A stretch of 64,000 nt of DNA, from NCBI GenBank assembly GCA_002633025.1, contig NMRB01000019.1, positions 932,615-996,614 of the forward strand, read 5' to 3'. Made by a program: the position numbers and the translations under genes. The notes below the pieces were generated by a model. It searched no databases and had not been told where the DNA came from. It saw nothing but the letters and a program-made list of their open reading frames with translations. Source of the stretch: Notospermus geniculatus (Eukaryota; Nemertea; Pilidiophora; Heteronemertea; Lineidae). The first letter of the stretch is position 1. Every line of letters starts with the position of its first letter. Positions 61,656-64,000 of this stretch are shown here, one piece after another.

Positions 61656-63034
61656 TACTTTCTAGTACTTGTACTTGTCTGCAGATGGAAGCACTATGTC
61701 TGAAATCCATTCTATATTATCCTTGTTGTTCTCCATAAAAAGAATCTCATGTTTCATCAGACTTCATGTTGGCCACTAAATTAAGGTTAAGCTGGCTGAA
61801 TAATCATCAGTTGTAAGTGAGAAAGGAATGATTTTTCCCTGATCGACCATAATTGATGCATTTCCATGGAAATTGTGTATTATTCATCTTTTGATGTGGT
61901 TACTGCAACATTCTTTATTCAGCATTCTTCATTCTCTGTGGTGCTGATCCTTTTAACTTCAGTTTGCTCATTGCTTTAAGCTTTATGTTGTGCCGAGCAT
62001 TAATAAAGTGTACAGGGTGAGTGATTTTGTTGTTGCCTGGATAGATGTAGCATATTGGTAGTCCGTACTGCTTCAACATTGTGGCTGTCCATTTTGACAG
62101 AGCTGTGTCTGTGTATGTGTTTGATGTCTTGTGTAATAAAGAATGACACAGGGCTGCAAGACTGATCTGTTTTGCCTGACAAAACCAGAATCTCAGTCGA
62201 ACAGTTGATCATTTTCCAGCCTTGCCAGTTTTCGTGATTCAATTGTGTTTGTGGCCTGGATGATCTGAATGGATAAACACATTAACTACATGTAATAAAA
62301 GAAACCAATCGAACCAGCTGTCATTAATGCGTGCTTGTCAGGCGATGTTTTGATGAAAACCCAACCAATATCATTATGATCCCTTTGTTCTTCACTACAA
62401 AAAAGACATGCTTGATGTCTAGGCACCGAAGTCACAAAAAGTACTGGTGTAGGGCCTAGGCCTACTTTTCAAAAAATTTCCAGTGGTAGAGTAATTCCAA
62501 ACGTACCTGTATGTTTAGCAGATAATTTAGCAAACTCTATCCTGATGCTTACCAGAATATTCAGTCACACACTTTGTGGGCCTGTAGCTTACATTTTGTG
62601 AGCCATGTTTTGTAGAGTCGTAGGTGTATCAGACCTGTGTGGAGTCTGAAGAATTCCACTGGTTCTGTCATACTGGCCAGCAGCCACATTGGGTTGTCAG
62701 ATTGGTGCAATGGAAACAGCTAGTGCCTGTCACCTCTGAGGTCCGGGGGGAGGGGTTGATTCCAGGTCCTTACGTGATAGAGAGGGTGACTCTCTGACAC
62801 CGTAGGTTTTCTCTGAGGCTCTGGTTTCCTCCTACATTACATTGTGATCTAAAGAGCCAACAGGGAGTCGAGTCAGAACTCAATATTGTAGGCCTATATT
62901 ATCAGGAAAAGCTGGTGATTGACTGACATGAATGTACCATGATAATGGATCTTCTGTCTGTGATGAAAAAAAGGTGTTTTGAACCTGGGAGACATGTCTG
63001 TCAACCAATCCAGGAATATCTCCTTAATTCTACA

Positions 63035-63588
63035 CCGATAGGTATCCCAATCTTTCTCTTCTTCTGGACACTGTTCATTGTATTCCTGACGATCTACCAA
63101 CAGCCCATGGAGAGCTTGATCGGTATTGGTATCTTCCTGTCTGGTATCCCCGTCTACCTTCTGGGCGTCTCCTGGAAGAAGAAACCAAAGTCTTTCGAAA
63201 ACTTCATCTGTAAGTTGATTGTTCTAACACTGCTGTTGGTCAACTCATTACATAGCAGATTCACTGCGACTGACCTGTGTGGCTTTTGATAATTTCCCTC
63301 CAGGCTTCTGGGAGATTTGACAGGCCTTAGTGTTGCTCTTGTAAAGTTGATGGCGGCCATTTTGTTAAAGTCGGGTTTGTGCCAAAGACAAGCTATTAGG
63401 GAGGCCATCCAGCAGGAATAATTATGGCTCTATTGAAAGTGCAGTGTGCAGTGGCCTGACCATTTCCTTCCCCTCTTTTTGAACAGATTTTCATGAAAAG
63501 TGTCTTTATTTCAGTGAAAGTGACGTCGTGTTTCCAGAAGATCTTCCTGGTTGTGTACCCTGACTCGGGCCAGGCGGTGGAGAACTAA
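63035..63588 (+). pseudogene. Second copy of SLC7 exons 8 and 9, acceptor of exon 8 deleted
   Basis: 63035-63209 repeats exon 8 from its second codon on and keeps the donor; 63515-63588 repeats exon 9 with acceptor and stop TAA. The sequence directly before 63035 is upstream intron sequence ending TTAATTCTACA. The branch point, pyrimidine tract, AG and first codon seen in copy 1 (60490-60540) are gone. Exon 8' therefore cannot be spliced in normally, though exon 9' could still be used after exon 8 of copy 1. Confidence 0.85.
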
Positions 63589-64000
63589 GAATTTTCCAGA
63601 TATCACTAAATACGACGCTGTCATCATCCAGTAACGACAGAGTCATCATCTGACAACAACACAGTCATCATCTGATACGACGCTGATCTGGTAACGATGC
63701 TGTCATCATCTGGTAACAACACTGCCATCAGGTAACAATGCTGTCATCATCTGGTAACAACACTGTCATCTGATAATGATGCTGTCAACATCGTCCCTCA
63801 CAGTCTCAGTTGATTAGAGCAGCTCATTGGTTTAGACGAAGATTGAGACTTAAATATGGTCTCTCCGACTTTGAAACTTCAAGGAGTACAAGAATTTGGT
63901 TCATCAAGTGAATATTGGTTGCTAGATTGCCATTTTGTGTTGTGTAAAGTGTGTCTAGAGCTTCACCTGGCAACGTCAACTGCTCACTTCTCCGTTGAAT

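Larger units (their letters stand above)
59470..64000 (+). repeat. Tandem duplication of the SLC7 3' end, about 2.5 kb unit
   Basis: 59470 to about 61560 and 62020 to the window edge (64000) are near-identical head-to-tail copies carrying a SINE, exon 8, exon 9 and the 3' untranslated region. The second copy may continue beyond the window. It has a 48-base deletion at the start of its exon 8 that removes the acceptor. Confidence 0.93.

Overview
The window is nuclear DNA from an animal, most likely a marine invertebrate. The genes are split by short GT-AG introns and have clear animal orthologues. Introns and spacers are packed with small inverted-repeat transposons and tRNA-derived SINEs. The spacers carry many copies of the palindromic word TAGGCCTA. 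I cannot choose between an ambulacrarian (sea urchin, sea star or acorn worm type) and a lophotrochozoan. All coding models below were built by hand, by joining exons whose splice sites and reading phases agree; no search was run.

Layout. 13-1612 (-): 3' part of a FAM47E-like gene. 1613-7015: spacer in which I found no convincing exon. 7016-10426 (+): a four-exon gene for a 518-residue protein I do not recognise, with a nested SINE/hairpin insertion and a large minisatellite in its introns. 10953-14086 (-): SUPT7L, a SAGA-complex histone-fold subunit. 16055-20066 (+): TTC29, an axonemal tetratricopeptide protein. 21841-27487 (-): ABCE1, the ribosome-recycling ATPase, with one sequence gap. 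28791-36368 (+): a protein with three tandem SPRY domains. 41459-48638: gene-poor spacer. 48639-61094 (+): an SLC7 light-chain amino-acid transporter (LAT/y+LAT type). Two gene pairs are head to head (SUPT7L/TTC29 and ABCE1/SPRY gene), and TTC29 and ABCE1 converge tail to tail. The genes have unrelated jobs (transcription, cilia, translation, transport), so this is ordinary mixed synteny rather than a pathway cluster.

Two things stand out. First, the SLC7 gene has two consecutive pairs of alternative exons (97/97 nt and 150/150 nt) of equal length and matching phase. They are protein-conserved but diverged at silent sites, as expected of old, functional, mutually exclusive exons. They would swap the helix 8-10 region and give up to four isoforms. 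Second, the window has repeated local tandem duplications of about 0.5 to 3 kb with near-identical copies. They hit TTC29, ABCE1, the SPRY gene (twice), a spacer and the SLC7 3' end. Several have breakpoints inside exons or destroy a splice site, and copies differ by presence or absence of a transposon. They are either false duplications from uncollapsed haplotypes or a run of very recent real duplications; read coverage and long reads would decide.
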